Source of the DNA: UBA2784 sp964494625
GTDB lineage: Bacteria > Pseudomonadota > Alphaproteobacteria > Micropepsales > Micropepsaceae
Length of the DNA: 64,000 bases
Reading direction: 5' to 3'
Assembly: GCA_964494625.1 (NCBI GenBank)
Contig: CAZBRT010000002.1
Location: forward strand, 868,001 to 932,000
Shown here: one piece after another, positions 26,221 to 35,724 of the stretch
Layout of the letters: the number at the start of each line of letters is the position of its first letter
How positions within the stretch are numbered: the first letter of the stretch is position 1
The notes under the pieces: model-generated
The model's input: only the letters and a program-made list of their open reading frames with translations
What the model was told of the DNA's origin: nothing
The model's database searches: none
Position numbers and translations under genes: made by a program

Positions 26221-26807
26221 GTTCAGCAGATCATCCGCGCGTCATCGGCGTCACCGGTCACCGGCTCAATGTGCTGACGGCTGAGCGCGCGGGCCAGCTT
26301 GGCGGCGAGATTGCCGCCGTCCTGACCGGGATTGCGGGCGCGCGCGCGGCCGAAATGATCCTTGTCTCATCGCTGGCCGAAGGCGCTGACCGCATTGCCG
26401 CAGACGCTGCCTTGTCGGCGGGAATGATACTTCATGCGCTGCTGCCATTTGCACGTGACGCCTATGGGCAGGATTTTGCGGGCGCAGAGTCCCAGCGCGA
26501 CTATGCGCGGCTCCTTTCCCGGGCGGCGAAGATAACCGAGCGTCCCGTCGCGCGCGGTACGGCTGATATGGATGCGCGCGCCTATGAGGCGTGCGGTGCC
26601 GAGATGGTCGGCCTTTGCGACCTTCTCATCGCCGTGTGGGACGGCAAAGACGGTCGCGGCATCGGCGGCACGCGCGATGTGATTGAGATGGCGCTGCAGG
26701 CACGCAAGCCGGTCATCTGGATCGATTCGCTTTTCTGCCTGCCGCCCCTTCTGGTCAGCGCCCTGCCCGGCGGCGGACGTGCTCTGGAACGACTCGCGCC
26801 GAGTTGA
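26217..26807 (+). CDS. Stand-alone SLOG-domain protein
   Basis: A 196-residue Rossmann-fold protein. It begins VIGVTGHRLNVLTAE (a nucleotide-loop-like GHR), continues with LVSSLAEGADRIAADAAL and LHALLPFARDAYGQDF, and ends with a LOG-type motif GIGGTRDVIEMALQARKPVIWID. SLOG domains bind or process nucleotide ligands, for example in Thoeris ThsA and in cytokinin-activating LOG enzymes. Translational coupling to the cyclase (ATGA) suggests that it binds or degrades the nucleotide that the cyclase makes. The exact ligand is unknown. About 230 bases without a gene follow. Confidence 0.78.
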   Translation: MSSADHPRVIGVTGHRLNVLTAERAGQLGGEIAAVLTGIAGARAAEMILVSSLAEGADRIAADAALSAGMILHALLPFARDAYGQDFAGAESQRDYARLLSRAAKITERPVARGTADMDARAYEACGAEMVGLCDLLIAVWDGKDGRGIGGTRDVIEMALQARKPVIWIDSLFCLPPLLVSALPGGGRALERLAPS

Positions 26808-26859
26808 CGCAGCGACAATTCTGAACAGCTATTCAGATCGGCAGCGAGTGTGCCGAAAG

Positions 26860-26884
26860 TGAACACCGATTTACCCTGTGTTCA
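26860..26884. promoter_or_regulatory. Inverted repeat TGAACAC-N11-GTGTTCA upstream of the nfrB-like gene
   Basis: Perfect 7-bp arms (26860-26866 and 26878-26884) are spaced by 11 bases, giving 18-bp centre-to-centre spacing, and lie about 155 bases before the glycosyltransferase start. The geometry suits a dimeric regulator. No known consensus is recognised. Confidence 0.35.
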
Positions 26885-27037
26885 TCGAAATGTGGCGCAA
26901 AGCGCTGCGCCGTCACAATTTCGGCCATTGCAGGCACAATTGCCCCGTTACACACGGTCCCTGCGCGGGGGTGGTGCGTTCTGCACCTGAAGTTCTTTCG
27001 GTACCAGAAGCCGGGAGAGCTCGCACGGGGGAGTTTG

Positions 27038-29392
27038 ATGGAAGCGGCGTTTGCCGAAGTGATGGCGTACCTGCAGGAGGTGGTCACATATGTGACCTCT
27101 TCGGAGATGGGGCGCGATTTGCATGCGGTCATGGCGGAGTACTGGGCGCCGCTCCAGTTCCTCATCATGATCGTGGCGTGCGGCATTCTTGTCAGCTCGA
27201 CCGACGATTTCCTGCTCGACCTCCAGTATTGGGAGATCCGGCTGTCCCGCGTGTTCAGCGCGCGCGGCACGCAGGTGACGACCGCCAGGATCGTCGCGCA
27301 TCCCGAGAAGATGACCGCCGTTCTGGTGCCTGCATGGCAGGAGAGCGATGTCATCGCCAAGATGCTCATCAACTCGATCACCACGTTCGACTACAGACAC
27401 GTCCACTTCTTCGTCGGCACCTACCGCAACGATCCCGAGACGGGCATCGAAGTTGACCGCGTGCGACAGCGCTTTCCCAATGTGCACCGCGCCGAAGTGG
27501 GCAATGACGGCCCATCGAGCAAGGCGGACTGCCTCAACTGGGTGATCCAGCAGGTCTTCCTCTACGAGGAAGAGCATGGCGTGAAGTTCGACATGTTCGT
27601 GATGCATGACTCCGAGGATGTCGTCCACCGGCTGGGCCTCAAGGTGATGAACTGGTTCATCGAAACCTCGGGCATGGTGCAGCTGCCTGTCCTTTCCATG
27701 AACCGGGGCTGGGCGCAGCTTGTCGCCTGCCACTACATGGATGAATTTGCCGAATGGCACAGCAAGGACCTGGTCGTGCGCTCCGCCAATTCGGGCATGA
27801 CGCCCAGTGCGGGTGTCGCGACCGCCTTCAGCCGCGAGGCGATGCTGAATCTGTGCGAAGGCCGCAAGAACATGCCCTTCAACACGGACAGCCTGACTGA
27901 AGACTATGACGTCGGCCACCGCCTGAAAGAGGCAGGCTTCCGCACGCGCTTTGTCCGCTTCTGGGCGGTGGTGCCGCATTGGCGCAAGCGCTGGTTCGGC
28001 AAGCGCCTGAAGGAAACAACGCGCACCGAGCTCGTGGCGACACGCGAACATTTCCCGGAGAAAATCCGCACGTCGGTCCGCCAGAAGGCGCGCTGGATGC
28101 TGGGCATCTCGTATATGGGTTGGCAGCAGATCGGCTGGTACGGCGATCTCAAGAACCGCTATTTCCTCTATCGCGACCGCAAGGCGCTGATCACTGCGCC
28201 GATGGCGATGCTCGCCTATCTGATCGTCATCCAGTACGCGCTTTACTGGCTGCTGGTGTGGGTTCTGCCGGGCTTTGGCTATCTGCCGCCGCTGGTCGAT
28301 CGCGACTGGGTGTGGACCGTCATCTACATCAATTTCTTCTTTCTGGTCGTCCGCCTTGTGCATCGCGCCTGGTTTGTGGGGCGCACCCATGGCGCCCGCT
28401 TTGCCATCCTGTCGCCGGTGCGGGCCGTCATCTCGAATTATGTGAGCTTTCTTGCCTTTGTGCGCTCGATGCGGCTCTTCGTTACCGCCAACATCCTTCG
28501 CCGCAAGATTGTCTGGGACAAGACGGAGCACACCTATCCGTCGCTTGCCGAAATCAAGCAGGGCCGCCACCGGCTGGGCGACATTCTGGCCTTTACGGCC
28601 GGGGTGACCGCAGCCCATGCCGAGGCCGCCGCCAGTGAGCAGGATAATGCCTATCGTCCCTTCGGCCTCCTGATGCTGGACAAGGGCCTTATCACCGACG
28701 AGCAGCTGGCCCAGGCCTTCGCCGAACAGTTCGGAACACCGTGGGAAAGTTTTGATCCCCTGACCGTTGATCGCCGCGTGCTCAAGAAAATCCCGCGCGA
28801 GACGGCAGCACGCTTCCTCGTCTATCCTTTGCGCAAGGCCGGTGACGAATTGACCATCGCCATGGCCGAACCCCTGTCACGCAATGACCGCATGGCACTC
28901 GAGAAGTCCGTGATCAATGGCGACGTCAAGAAGCTGAAATTCGTCTATGCGCCGCGCTCGGATGTCATGTTTGCGGTGCGTTATGGCTATATGCCCGATG
29001 CGTTCGAGGCGGAGCGTTCGACCATCGACCTGTTACGCAAGCTTGCCTTGATGAACCAGACGCAGGAGCGTGATCTGTGGCGGGCGATCCGTCGGCGCTA
29101 TCTGGGCCTTGGCGACATTCTGGTCCGGCGCCGGGCCATTACCCATCGCCAGTTGACGGACGCCGTGGATGCGTTCTGGAACTCGGGCGAAGGGCGGAAT
29201 CTGGGCGAATTCCTCGTCAGCAAACGTCTGGTCTCGCGGCAAAGCCTGAAGGGCGCCCTGTCGTCGCAGGCGGGGTCGCCCGTTGATGTTGTCCAAATGG
29301 CAACAGCCATGGGTATTATCCGCGATGTGGATGCAGCCCTTGTCGCCGATGCCGCACGAAACGATAATGCAACCGCCCAGACGGCATCCTGA
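27038..29392 (+). CDS. NfrB-like membrane glycosyltransferase with C-terminal MshEN-type domain
   Basis: A 784-residue inner-membrane protein. An N-terminal transmembrane segment is followed by a GT2 domain with acidic motifs HDSEDVVH and TEDYDVGH and the QKARWMLG acceptor motif, then three or four more transmembrane helices (about residues 385-500). From about residue 540 a GspE_N/MshEN-type region follows (FGLLMLDKGLITDEQLAQAFAEQ), with a second related segment after about 680 (LGDILVRRRAITHRQL). The architecture matches E. coli NfrB (phage N4 adsorption protein B), a c-di-GMP-activated polysaccharide synthase. GGGGGAG precedes the ATG. The NfrA-like partner follows 47 bases downstream. Confidence 0.9.
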   Translation: MEAAFAEVMAYLQEVVTYVTSSEMGRDLHAVMAEYWAPLQFLIMIVACGILVSSTDDFLLDLQYWEIRLSRVFSARGTQVTTARIVAHPEKMTAVLVPAWQESDVIAKMLINSITTFDYRHVHFFVGTYRNDPETGIEVDRVRQRFPNVHRAEVGNDGPSSKADCLNWVIQQVFLYEEEHGVKFDMFVMHDSEDVVHRLGLKVMNWFIETSGMVQLPVLSMNRGWAQLVACHYMDEFAEWHSKDLVVRSANSGMTPSAGVATAFSREAMLNLCEGRKNMPFNTDSLTEDYDVGHRLKEAGFRTRFVRFWAVVPHWRKRWFGKRLKETTRTELVATREHFPEKIRTSVRQKARWMLGISYMGWQQIGWYGDLKNRYFLYRDRKALITAPMAMLAYLIVIQYALYWLLVWVLPGFGYLPPLVDRDWVWTVIYINFFFLVVRLVHRAWFVGRTHGARFAILSPVRAVISNYVSFLAFVRSMRLFVTANILRRKIVWDKTEHTYPSLAEIKQGRHRLGDILAFTAGVTAAHAEAAASEQDNAYRPFGLLMLDKGLITDEQLAQAFAEQFGTPWESFDPLTVDRRVLKKIPRETAARFLVYPLRKAGDELTIAMAEPLSRNDRMALEKSVINGDVKKLKFVYAPRSDVMFAVRYGYMPDAFEAERSTIDLLRKLALMNQTQERDLWRAIRRRYLGLGDILVRRRAITHRQLTDAVDAFWNSGEGRNLGEFLVSKRLVSRQSLKGALSSQAGSPVDVVQMATAMGIIRDVDAALVADAARNDNATAQTAS

Positions 29393-29439
29393 CCTTGTCC
29401 CAGGGATCAGGCCATTGGGTGAGGGGGAGACTTCCGGAG

Positions 29440-30942
29440 ATGCGCGGTTACCGTTCACGCCTGCGGGCACAGCTTCTCGCCGCCTCGGCACTTGCTTTGC
29501 TGCCTGCCGTGCCGCTGGCCCATGCCGATGCGGCCGATGACCGGCGGATCGAAGCCAATGTGATGGCCGGCGCGGGCGATTGCGCAAGCGCCTATCCGCT
29601 CTTTCTTGAGGTTGCAGGGGAAACGGGCCTCGCGCGTGATCATCTGTCGGCTGCCAACTGCGCCACCACGCTTGGCCGCACGGAAGATGCCATCGCTGCC
29701 TATTACCGCGCGCTGGCCAAGCGCGAAGACCTTTCGCGCGACGAGCAGATTTATGCGCTGAAGGCACTTGCCTTCGAGGTCGAGAAGACCGGCCGCCATG
29801 GCGAGGCGGCAGACGCCTTTGCCCAGCTCGTTGCGCTTGAAGACACCGCAGAGAACCGCGCCTATCTCGCCCAGGCCTCGCAGCGCGCGGGACGCATTGG
29901 TGACGAAATCTCGTCCCTTGAAGCAGCCGTTGCGGCCGATCCTAGCAATCGCGACCATGTGCTCAATCTTGCCTATGCCTATCGGCGGGCGGGTCGTGAC
30001 AACGATGCCGCCGCAATGTTTGCACGCGCGGCCGAACTTGATCCGGCCGACAGCGCGCCTTTGGAAGATCACGCCTATGCGCTGCGGGGAGCGGGACGCA
30101 ATGACGAGGCAGCGGCAAAATTCCGCCAAGTTGTCGATGCATTGAACGCCAGCGGCGGCACAAGTGACGCGGATATCGCGCATCTCTTCCGCGTGCGGAG
30201 CGAGATCGAGGCGCTGGAGCGCGACTGGTCCACGGTTGCCTTCATCTCCTACCGCTCACCCTTTGGCGGGGCGACATCGCCCTTGCCGGAAGCAGGCCGC
30301 TCGGTCAGCCAGTTCGGCGCGGAGGCAGCCTGGCGCCCGCCCGGCATCGGCTTTGATGCGGGTCGTATTTTCGAAATCTATGGCCGGGTCTTTGGCAGCA
30401 TGCAAGAAGACTCGCTGTCGCCGGATGAGGACTCGCTGCAGGCCGGCTTTGGCGTGCGCTACAAGCCGTTGGCGGATGCCGATCTGCGCTTCTCGCTCGA
30501 ACGGCTCATTGCGATTGGTGACAATGCGCGCGACGCCTGGCTGGTGCGGGCGGGATATTTTTGGGGCGATGGTGTCCAGTTCGAGCCGACCAAAGACGAC
30601 TGGAACTTCACCACGATCTCCCTTGATGCCGCGCACATCATTGACGATCCCGAATACACCTCACTCTATGCCGAGTTCGTGCAGGGCCATCGCTTCAAGC
30701 TTGGCGACCATAGCGCCATCAACCCGCATATCGTGATCGCGGGACAATGGCAGGACGATGATTTCGGCTCCACTTCCCGGCTTGAGGGCGGCGTCGGCGT
30801 GACGGTCTCCTTCTGGCACGACGAGGATGTCTACACGGCACCGCGCGGCCGCATCGACCTGACCGTCGAGGCACGTTTCGGCATTGCAGGCGATGGCGAT
30901 GAGGACAGCGCGCTACTGGCGCGGCTTGTCTTCTTCAACTGA
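29440..30942 (+). CDS. NfrA-like exported TPR/outer-membrane protein (polysaccharide export partner)
   Basis: A 500-residue protein with a signal peptide (MRGYRSRLRAQLLAASALALLPAVPLAHA), TPR repeats over about residues 40-260 (DHLSAANCATTLGRTEDAIAAYYRA, HVLNLAYAYRRAGRDNDAAAMF) and a C-terminal region (about 275-500) with alternating strands and NfrA C-terminal features (SQFGAEAAWRPPG, FEIYGRVFGS, LRFSLERLIAIG, ending LARLVFF). It is about half the length of E. coli NfrA (about 990), so the export barrel may be minimal. Start codons upstream (TTG 29395, GTG 29419) are possible. Its place directly after the nfrB-like gene supports joint synthesis and export of a surface glycan. Confidence 0.8.
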   Translation: MRGYRSRLRAQLLAASALALLPAVPLAHADAADDRRIEANVMAGAGDCASAYPLFLEVAGETGLARDHLSAANCATTLGRTEDAIAAYYRALAKREDLSRDEQIYALKALAFEVEKTGRHGEAADAFAQLVALEDTAENRAYLAQASQRAGRIGDEISSLEAAVAADPSNRDHVLNLAYAYRRAGRDNDAAAMFARAAELDPADSAPLEDHAYALRGAGRNDEAAAKFRQVVDALNASGGTSDADIAHLFRVRSEIEALERDWSTVAFISYRSPFGGATSPLPEAGRSVSQFGAEAAWRPPGIGFDAGRIFEIYGRVFGSMQEDSLSPDEDSLQAGFGVRYKPLADADLRFSLERLIAIGDNARDAWLVRAGYFWGDGVQFEPTKDDWNFTTISLDAAHIIDDPEYTSLYAEFVQGHRFKLGDHSAINPHIVIAGQWQDDDFGSTSRLEGGVGVTVSFWHDEDVYTAPRGRIDLTVEARFGIAGDGDEDSALLARLVFFN

Positions 30943-31054
30943 GAAAATCCTTTCCCGTTTCTTAATGCCGGCAGGCTGCGGAATGGTACCGGTCAGGCCA
31001 GCATTCACCATTGGTGAAGCAGCGCGCGGTTAAGGTTGCCGATGTTCAACCTTG

Positions 31055-34000
31055 ATGGTTCCGCCTGCCATGCTGACAGCGCGCCTGCACTGGATCCTTT
31101 CCGCCATTGTCGTCGGTCTTGCGACCTTTGCCGCAGCGATGCTGGCAACCCTGTCGCTTGACTGGGAAGCATTCGTAGCCAACCCGGTGATTACGTCCTT
31201 CGTCACAGCAGGACGGATTGCTGCTGGTGCCTTAGCGGCGCATTGGGGCTTCGAGTATCTCCGCCGCAGCGTCACGGGCCGCCGGTTGGTGCAGGTCCTC
31301 ATCTCGACCGCCATTGTCGGCCTTACGATATTCTCCTTTGGCGGTGTGGCATTCTTCGTCTGGTTCCGGGCGATCCCTGAGCTTGGCGCTTCTGCGGCGA
31401 CACTTGCCTATGCCGGTTTCATGGCCGCAATGACAGCCATTGCGGCAGGTCATGCGGCTTGCTTCCAGGCACAGGAGCAAAAGGCGCGCGCAACCTTGTC
31501 GGCAGAGAAATCGTCAACCCGACTTGTCATCGGCGGCATACTTCTCGCGACGCTGCTGGCAACCGGATTCCAGACGATCAGCGTGGTCAACAATGTTCGC
31601 CATTGGAAAGACGTGCAGGACGCCGTCAGTGTGGGAACCCTGCTGCGGGAGCAATTGAGCGTCATCCAGTTACTTGAGCCAGGAATTGCGCCCGATACGC
31701 ACGCCAACATCCTTGCCGATTTTGAGCAACGCCAGGCGCGATTGCCCGAATTCACGGCCGGGCTTGCCTTTTCCCACTCCGCCTTTGCGCTCAATGGTCT
31801 TGCCCCCTTTCGACCGGAACCGGTGATCGAGAGCGGGCAATCGTGGTGCCATGCAATCGAAGCGCTGATTGCATCACCAGAGAGCGCCCATGCGCGATTC
31901 AATGTGATGCTGCTGTCGATCCAGCTGCAAATTGTCCTTCGCGCCAACATTGATCTTGTGGACAAATATGTTGCACAGGTCGTGCCGGTCATTGCCGCCG
32001 GACAGCGGGGGCGGACGATATTCGGTCCGATCATCATCATCCTCTATGCCCTCAGCCTGCTCGTGCCGGTGCTGCAGCTTGTGGGGGCACATCAATCGCG
32101 GCTGTCACGTCTGTCGATGACGCTGCAACAAACACGCGTTCCGGTCATCCTCAGCGATGCCAAGCACAGGATCGCCTGGGTCAACAAGGCGTTTGAAGAG
32201 GTGACGGGCTTTGCCGCCGCCGAAGTGACGGGCGCCTGGGTTCCCGGCCTTCTGCAGCGCGACGAGAATGACCCGGAAACACTTGAGCGCTTCAGCATTG
32301 CACTTCGCGCCCGGAAGCCTTTTCGCGAGACCGTCTGCAATCGTCGGCGGGATGGAACACGCTACTGGATCGATCTGGATATCCAGCCGGTGTTTTCATC
32401 TGCGGGCAAGTTCGAAGGCTACCGAACGGCTGCCAGTGACGTCACCGCACTGGTCGAGGCCGCGCGCATCAGCGAAGCCAACGCGCAAGCACTTGAAGCC
32501 AGCGAGCACAAATTCCGGGCGCTTGCCGAGAATTCACCCGATGTCATCGTCAGCATGTCGGCCAACGGCGAGATCACCTATGTATCACCCGCCGTCCGTT
32601 TGTTCGGGTACGAACCGGCCGAACTTCTGGGGTTCAATGGCTATCGCCTGATCCACCCGGAAGACGCCGAGAAAACGGTGAAACGCACGCAGACCTTGCT
32701 GGCGACCGGCGAGATCGCCCCGGACAGCGAACGCATCATGCGCTACATGACACGTGACGGACGCGCGATCTGGCTTGAAAGCAGTCCAAGCATCCTGCGC
32801 GGTCCGGATGGCGCCATTACGGGCCTCACGCTCCAGATGCGCAACATTGATGACCGAAAAAGAGTCTTGGATGAGCTGGCCGAGCGCGAAGCCCTTCTGG
32901 AAAGCATCACCGGCATCTCCGGCGTCGGTGGCTGGTCGCTGGATCTTGCCACGATGCGGCCGGTCTGGTCCGCCACAGCGCGTGCCATCCATGAAGTGGA
33001 CGAGCGTTTCCAGCCAACCCCGGAAGACGCGACGGGATTTTTCGCGCCTGAAGCGCAGCCCCGGATCAGGCAGGCCCTATCCGACGCCATTGCCAGCGGC
33101 AAGCCCTGGGACCTTGAACTGCCATTGTTCACCGCCAAGGGACGCAAGCTCTTTGTGCGCACGACCGGAAGGCCGGAAATGCAGGACGGCAAGACCGTCC
33201 GCCTGATCGGTGCCATCCAGGACATCACCGCCATTGAAGCCGCGAAGGCAGCCCTTGTGGCGGCGCGTGACGAGGCGCAGTCGGCACTTGCAGAGTCCGC
33301 GCGCTTCCAGGCCGCCTTGAAGGAGGAACGCAAGCGGTTGTCGAATGTCATTGAGGCCACGAAGGTCGGGTCGTGGGAAATCGACCTCGTGACAGGCAAT
33401 GTCTGGATCAATGAGCGCTGGGCCGAAATGATCGGATACACGGTCAGCGAGCTCGGCCCGATGAACGTTGAGCGGCTCAAGTCGCAGATCAATGCCGATG
33501 ACCTTGCCGCTGCCGACGACATCCTGAACGCACATCTGCGCGGTGAAACAGATTATTTCGAGATCGAGCAGCGAGTTTACCACAGGGACGGGCAAGAAAT
33601 CTGGGTCCAGACGCGCGGCAGTGTCACGGCGCGCGCGGGCGACGGCAGCCCACTTCTGATCTCGGGCACGCGCCAGGACATCACCGCACGCAAGCTGGCT
33701 GATGACCGGATGCGGCTCCTCAATGACCGGCTTGGCCTTGCGGTCGAGGCTTCAAACACGGGCGTGTGGGAGTATGACATGAACAGCCGGGTCCTCGTAT
33801 GGGACGCGCGCGTGCGTGAGCTGTTCGGTGCCATGCCCGGCTTCGTTCCGACATTCGAGGCGTGGAAAGCGCTGGTGCACCCGGACGACGCCGAGCGCAC
33901 ATTTTCGGACATGTACACCGCGCGGCGTGTCGGCGAGATCTGGCGCGCGCAATACCGCGTTGTCCGGCCGGATGGCACCATCCGGCATGTCCGCAATGGC

Positions 34001-35293
34001 GCCCGCTTCTATAAGGATGCGCGTGGTGTCGGCTGCATCGTCGGCGTGGTTTGGGACGTTACGGCCGAAGTGCGCCGCAACGAGGAACTTGACCGCAAAC
34101 GCCTTGAAGCCGAATCTGCGGCCATGGCGAAGTCACAGTTCCTTGCGACCATGAGCCACGAGATCCGGACACCGATGAACGGGGTCCTGGGCATGCTTGA
34201 ACTCCTGATGCGCAGCGCGCTCACCGACGAGCAACGCGGGCGGGCCGAGATGGCGCATGAAAGTGCGCAGGGGCTTCTGACCATCCTCAACGACATTCTC
34301 GACATCTCGAAACTTGAAGCCAATCAGGTCAGGATCGAGGCGCTCCCGGTTGCGGTCAGGCCGCTGGTGCAGGACGTACTCGGCCTTTTCCGCGCGCGTG
34401 CGCCGGAGAAGGGCATCACGCTCTCCTTCGATGTCGCCAAGGGCGTGCCGGAACATGTCGTCACCGACCCGACGCGGCTTCGTCAGATCCTCGTCAATCT
34501 CGTCGGCAATGCGATCAAGTTCACCGATTCAGGCAACGTGCGCATCGAAGTCGCCACCGGCAGTCCTGCGGGGCCGGGCGAATTGTGTTTCCGGGTGATG
34601 GACACCGGCATCGGCATTCCCGAGGAGGTGCGCGACAAGCTGTTCCAGCGCTTCATGCAGGCCGACAGTTCCACCACACGCAAATTCGGCGGCACGGGCC
34701 TTGGCCTTGCGATCTGCCGTCAGCTGACCGGACTTCTGGGCGGACAGATCGGCGTCGAGCCGAATCCGTGCGGCGGCAGTATTTTCTGGTTCACGATCCG
34801 CGCGCCCGAAGCAAAGGCACCAGCCTTGCCCGGCACTGCAACCAGGATTGCGCCCAAGCCTGTGCACATGGATGCAGCCGGGAGCCGTCCGCTCAACATT
34901 CTTGTGGCGGAGGACAATCTCATCAACCAGAAGATCATCCGGGCGTTTCTTGCGCCCGGACGCCACGCGATCGACATCGCCGCCAATGGCGCTGAAGCGC
35001 TCACCGCCCTTGAGCGAAAGGCCTACGACCTTGTGCTGATGGATGTGCAGATGCCCGTGATGGACGGCATCACCGCAACCAGGCTGATCCGCGAAAGCAA
35101 TGCCGCGTGGAAGGACATTCCCATCATCGCACTCACCGCCAATGCGATGGCGGGTGACCGCGAACGCTATCTGTCGCTGGGCATGAACGGCTATGTCTCC
35201 AAGCCGGTCAATGTGAACAACCTGTTTGCCGAGATTGCTGCCGTCACGGCGCATCTTGCGCTTGACGATGCGGACGCGGCCGCGCGGGCCTGA
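31055..35293 (+). CDS. Multi-PAS hybrid sensor histidine kinase
   Basis: A protein of about 1412 residues. The first 330 residues contain several transmembrane helices: four or five near the N-terminus and one pair flanking a sensor region of about residues 165-330. At least five PAS/PAC domains follow (about 350-1005), then HisKA with phospho-acceptor His1035 in MSHEIRTPMNG, a HATPase domain (NAIKFTDSG, DTGIGIPEE, GTGLGLAICRQL) and a receiver domain with Asp1330 (LVLMDVQMPVMDG). No response regulator, DGC or Hpt gene is adjacent, so the output is unknown. An earlier TTG at 31052 and a later ATG at 31070 are alternative starts. The PAS sequence set suggests redox or small-ligand sensing, unproven. 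Confidence 0.93.
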   Translation: MVPPAMLTARLHWILSAIVVGLATFAAAMLATLSLDWEAFVANPVITSFVTAGRIAAGALAAHWGFEYLRRSVTGRRLVQVLISTAIVGLTIFSFGGVAFFVWFRAIPELGASAATLAYAGFMAAMTAIAAGHAACFQAQEQKARATLSAEKSSTRLVIGGILLATLLATGFQTISVVNNVRHWKDVQDAVSVGTLLREQLSVIQLLEPGIAPDTHANILADFEQRQARLPEFTAGLAFSHSAFALNGLAPFRPEPVIESGQSWCHAIEALIASPESAHARFNVMLLSIQLQIVLRANIDLVDKYVAQVVPVIAAGQRGRTIFGPIIIILYALSLLVPVLQLVGAHQSRLSRLSMTLQQTRVPVILSDAKHRIAWVNKAFEEVTGFAAAEVTGAWVPGLLQRDENDPETLERFSIALRARKPFRETVCNRRRDGTRYWIDLDIQPVFSSAGKFEGYRTAASDVTALVEAARISEANAQALEASEHKFRALAENSPDVIVSMSANGEITYVSPAVRLFGYEPAELLGFNGYRLIHPEDAEKTVKRTQTLLATGEIAPDSERIMRYMTRDGRAIWLESSPSILRGPDGAITGLTLQMRNIDDRKRVLDELAEREALLESITGISGVGGWSLDLATMRPVWSATARAIHEVDERFQPTPEDATGFFAPEAQPRIRQALSDAIASGKPWDLELPLFTAKGRKLFVRTTGRPEMQDGKTVRLIGAIQDITAIEAAKAALVAARDEAQSALAESARFQAALKEERKRLSNVIEATKVGSWEIDLVTGNVWINERWAEMIGYTVSELGPMNVERLKSQINADDLAAADDILNAHLRGETDYFEIEQRVYHRDGQEIWVQTRGSVTARAGDGSPLLISGTRQDITARKLADDRMRLLNDRLGLAVEASNTGVWEYDMNSRVLVWDARVRELFGAMPGFVPTFEAWKALVHPDDAERTFSDMYTARRVGEIWRAQYRVVRPDGTIRHVRNGARFYKDARGVGCIVGVVWDVTAEVRRNEELDRKRLEAESAAMAKSQFLATMSHEIRTPMNGVLGMLELLMRSALTDEQRGRAEMAHESAQGLLTILNDILDISKLEANQVRIEALPVAVRPLVQDVLGLFRARAPEKGITLSFDVAKGVPEHVVTDPTRLRQILVNLVGNAIKFTDSGNVRIEVATGSPAGPGELCFRVMDTGIGIPEEVRDKLFQRFMQADSSTTRKFGGTGLGLAICRQLTGLLGGQIGVEPNPCGGSIFWFTIRAPEAKAPALPGTATRIAPKPVHMDAAGSRPLNILVAEDNLINQKIIRAFLAPGRHAIDIAANGAEALTALERKAYDLVLMDVQMPVMDGITATRLIRESNAAWKDIPIIALTANAMAGDRERYLSLGMNGYVSKPVNVNNLFAEIAAVTAHLALDDADAAARA

Positions 35294-35301
35294 GCGCCGG
35301 A

Positions 35302-35724
35302 TCAGGCGGTCGGATCAAAGGCGGGCACACCGTCGAAGTCGCTCATGTTGCGGGTCACGACCGTGCACCCGTTGGTGATCGCCGTTGCGGCGATGATCGT
35401 GTCGAGCGCATCGCGTGGGCGTCCCTTGCGCTTGCCCTCTGCCATCAACCGGGCCCATATTTCTGCACAGGCTGCGTCAAAGGCAAGAATCCGGCCGGCA
35501 AAGAGATGGGCGGGACCAGTGGCGCCGTCAAACCATGCCGCCAGCCTTTGCCGCTTGGCGCCGGCGGGCAATTCAAGAATTCCGCGGCCAATTTCGGCCA
35601 ATGTCAACGCCGCGATGAAGAGGCTTTGATCGGACTGGGCGGCGAACCAGCGTGCAACCGCCGGCAGCGGCACCTTCTGGATGGCATCGCTGACAATGTT
35701 TGTGTCGATGAGCCAACGGTTCAC
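35302..35724 (-). CDS. VapC-like PIN-domain toxin
   Basis: A 140-residue PIN ribonuclease. Acidic residues expected for metal binding are present: Asp in LIDTNIVSD, Glu in LAEIGRG, Asp in RDALDTIIAA, and NMSDFDG near the end. It starts with GTG, which overlaps the antitoxin stop (GTGA), so the two are translationally coupled. PIN toxins cut RNA, often tRNA or rRNA, and are held inactive by the antitoxin. Length is typical of VapC/FitB. Confidence 0.9.
   Translation of the reverse strand: MNRWLIDTNIVSDAIQKVPLPAVARWFAAQSDQSLFIAALTLAEIGRGILELPAGAKRQRLAAWFDGATGPAHLFAGRILAFDAACAEIWARLMAEGKRKGRPRDALDTIIAATAITNGCTVVTRNMSDFDGVPAFDPTA

Noticed and set aside
19053..26807. Known CBASS, Pycsar or Thoeris system
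   Set aside because: There is no CD-NTase, no TIR domain and no Cap-type effector; the SLOG protein lacks the sirtuin partner of ThsA, and the cyclase is not in the short PycC format.
26948..28618. 556-codon minus-strand reading frame inside the nfrB-like gene
   Set aside because: It is a mirror of GC-biased codons; the plus strand carries GT2 and membrane motifs.
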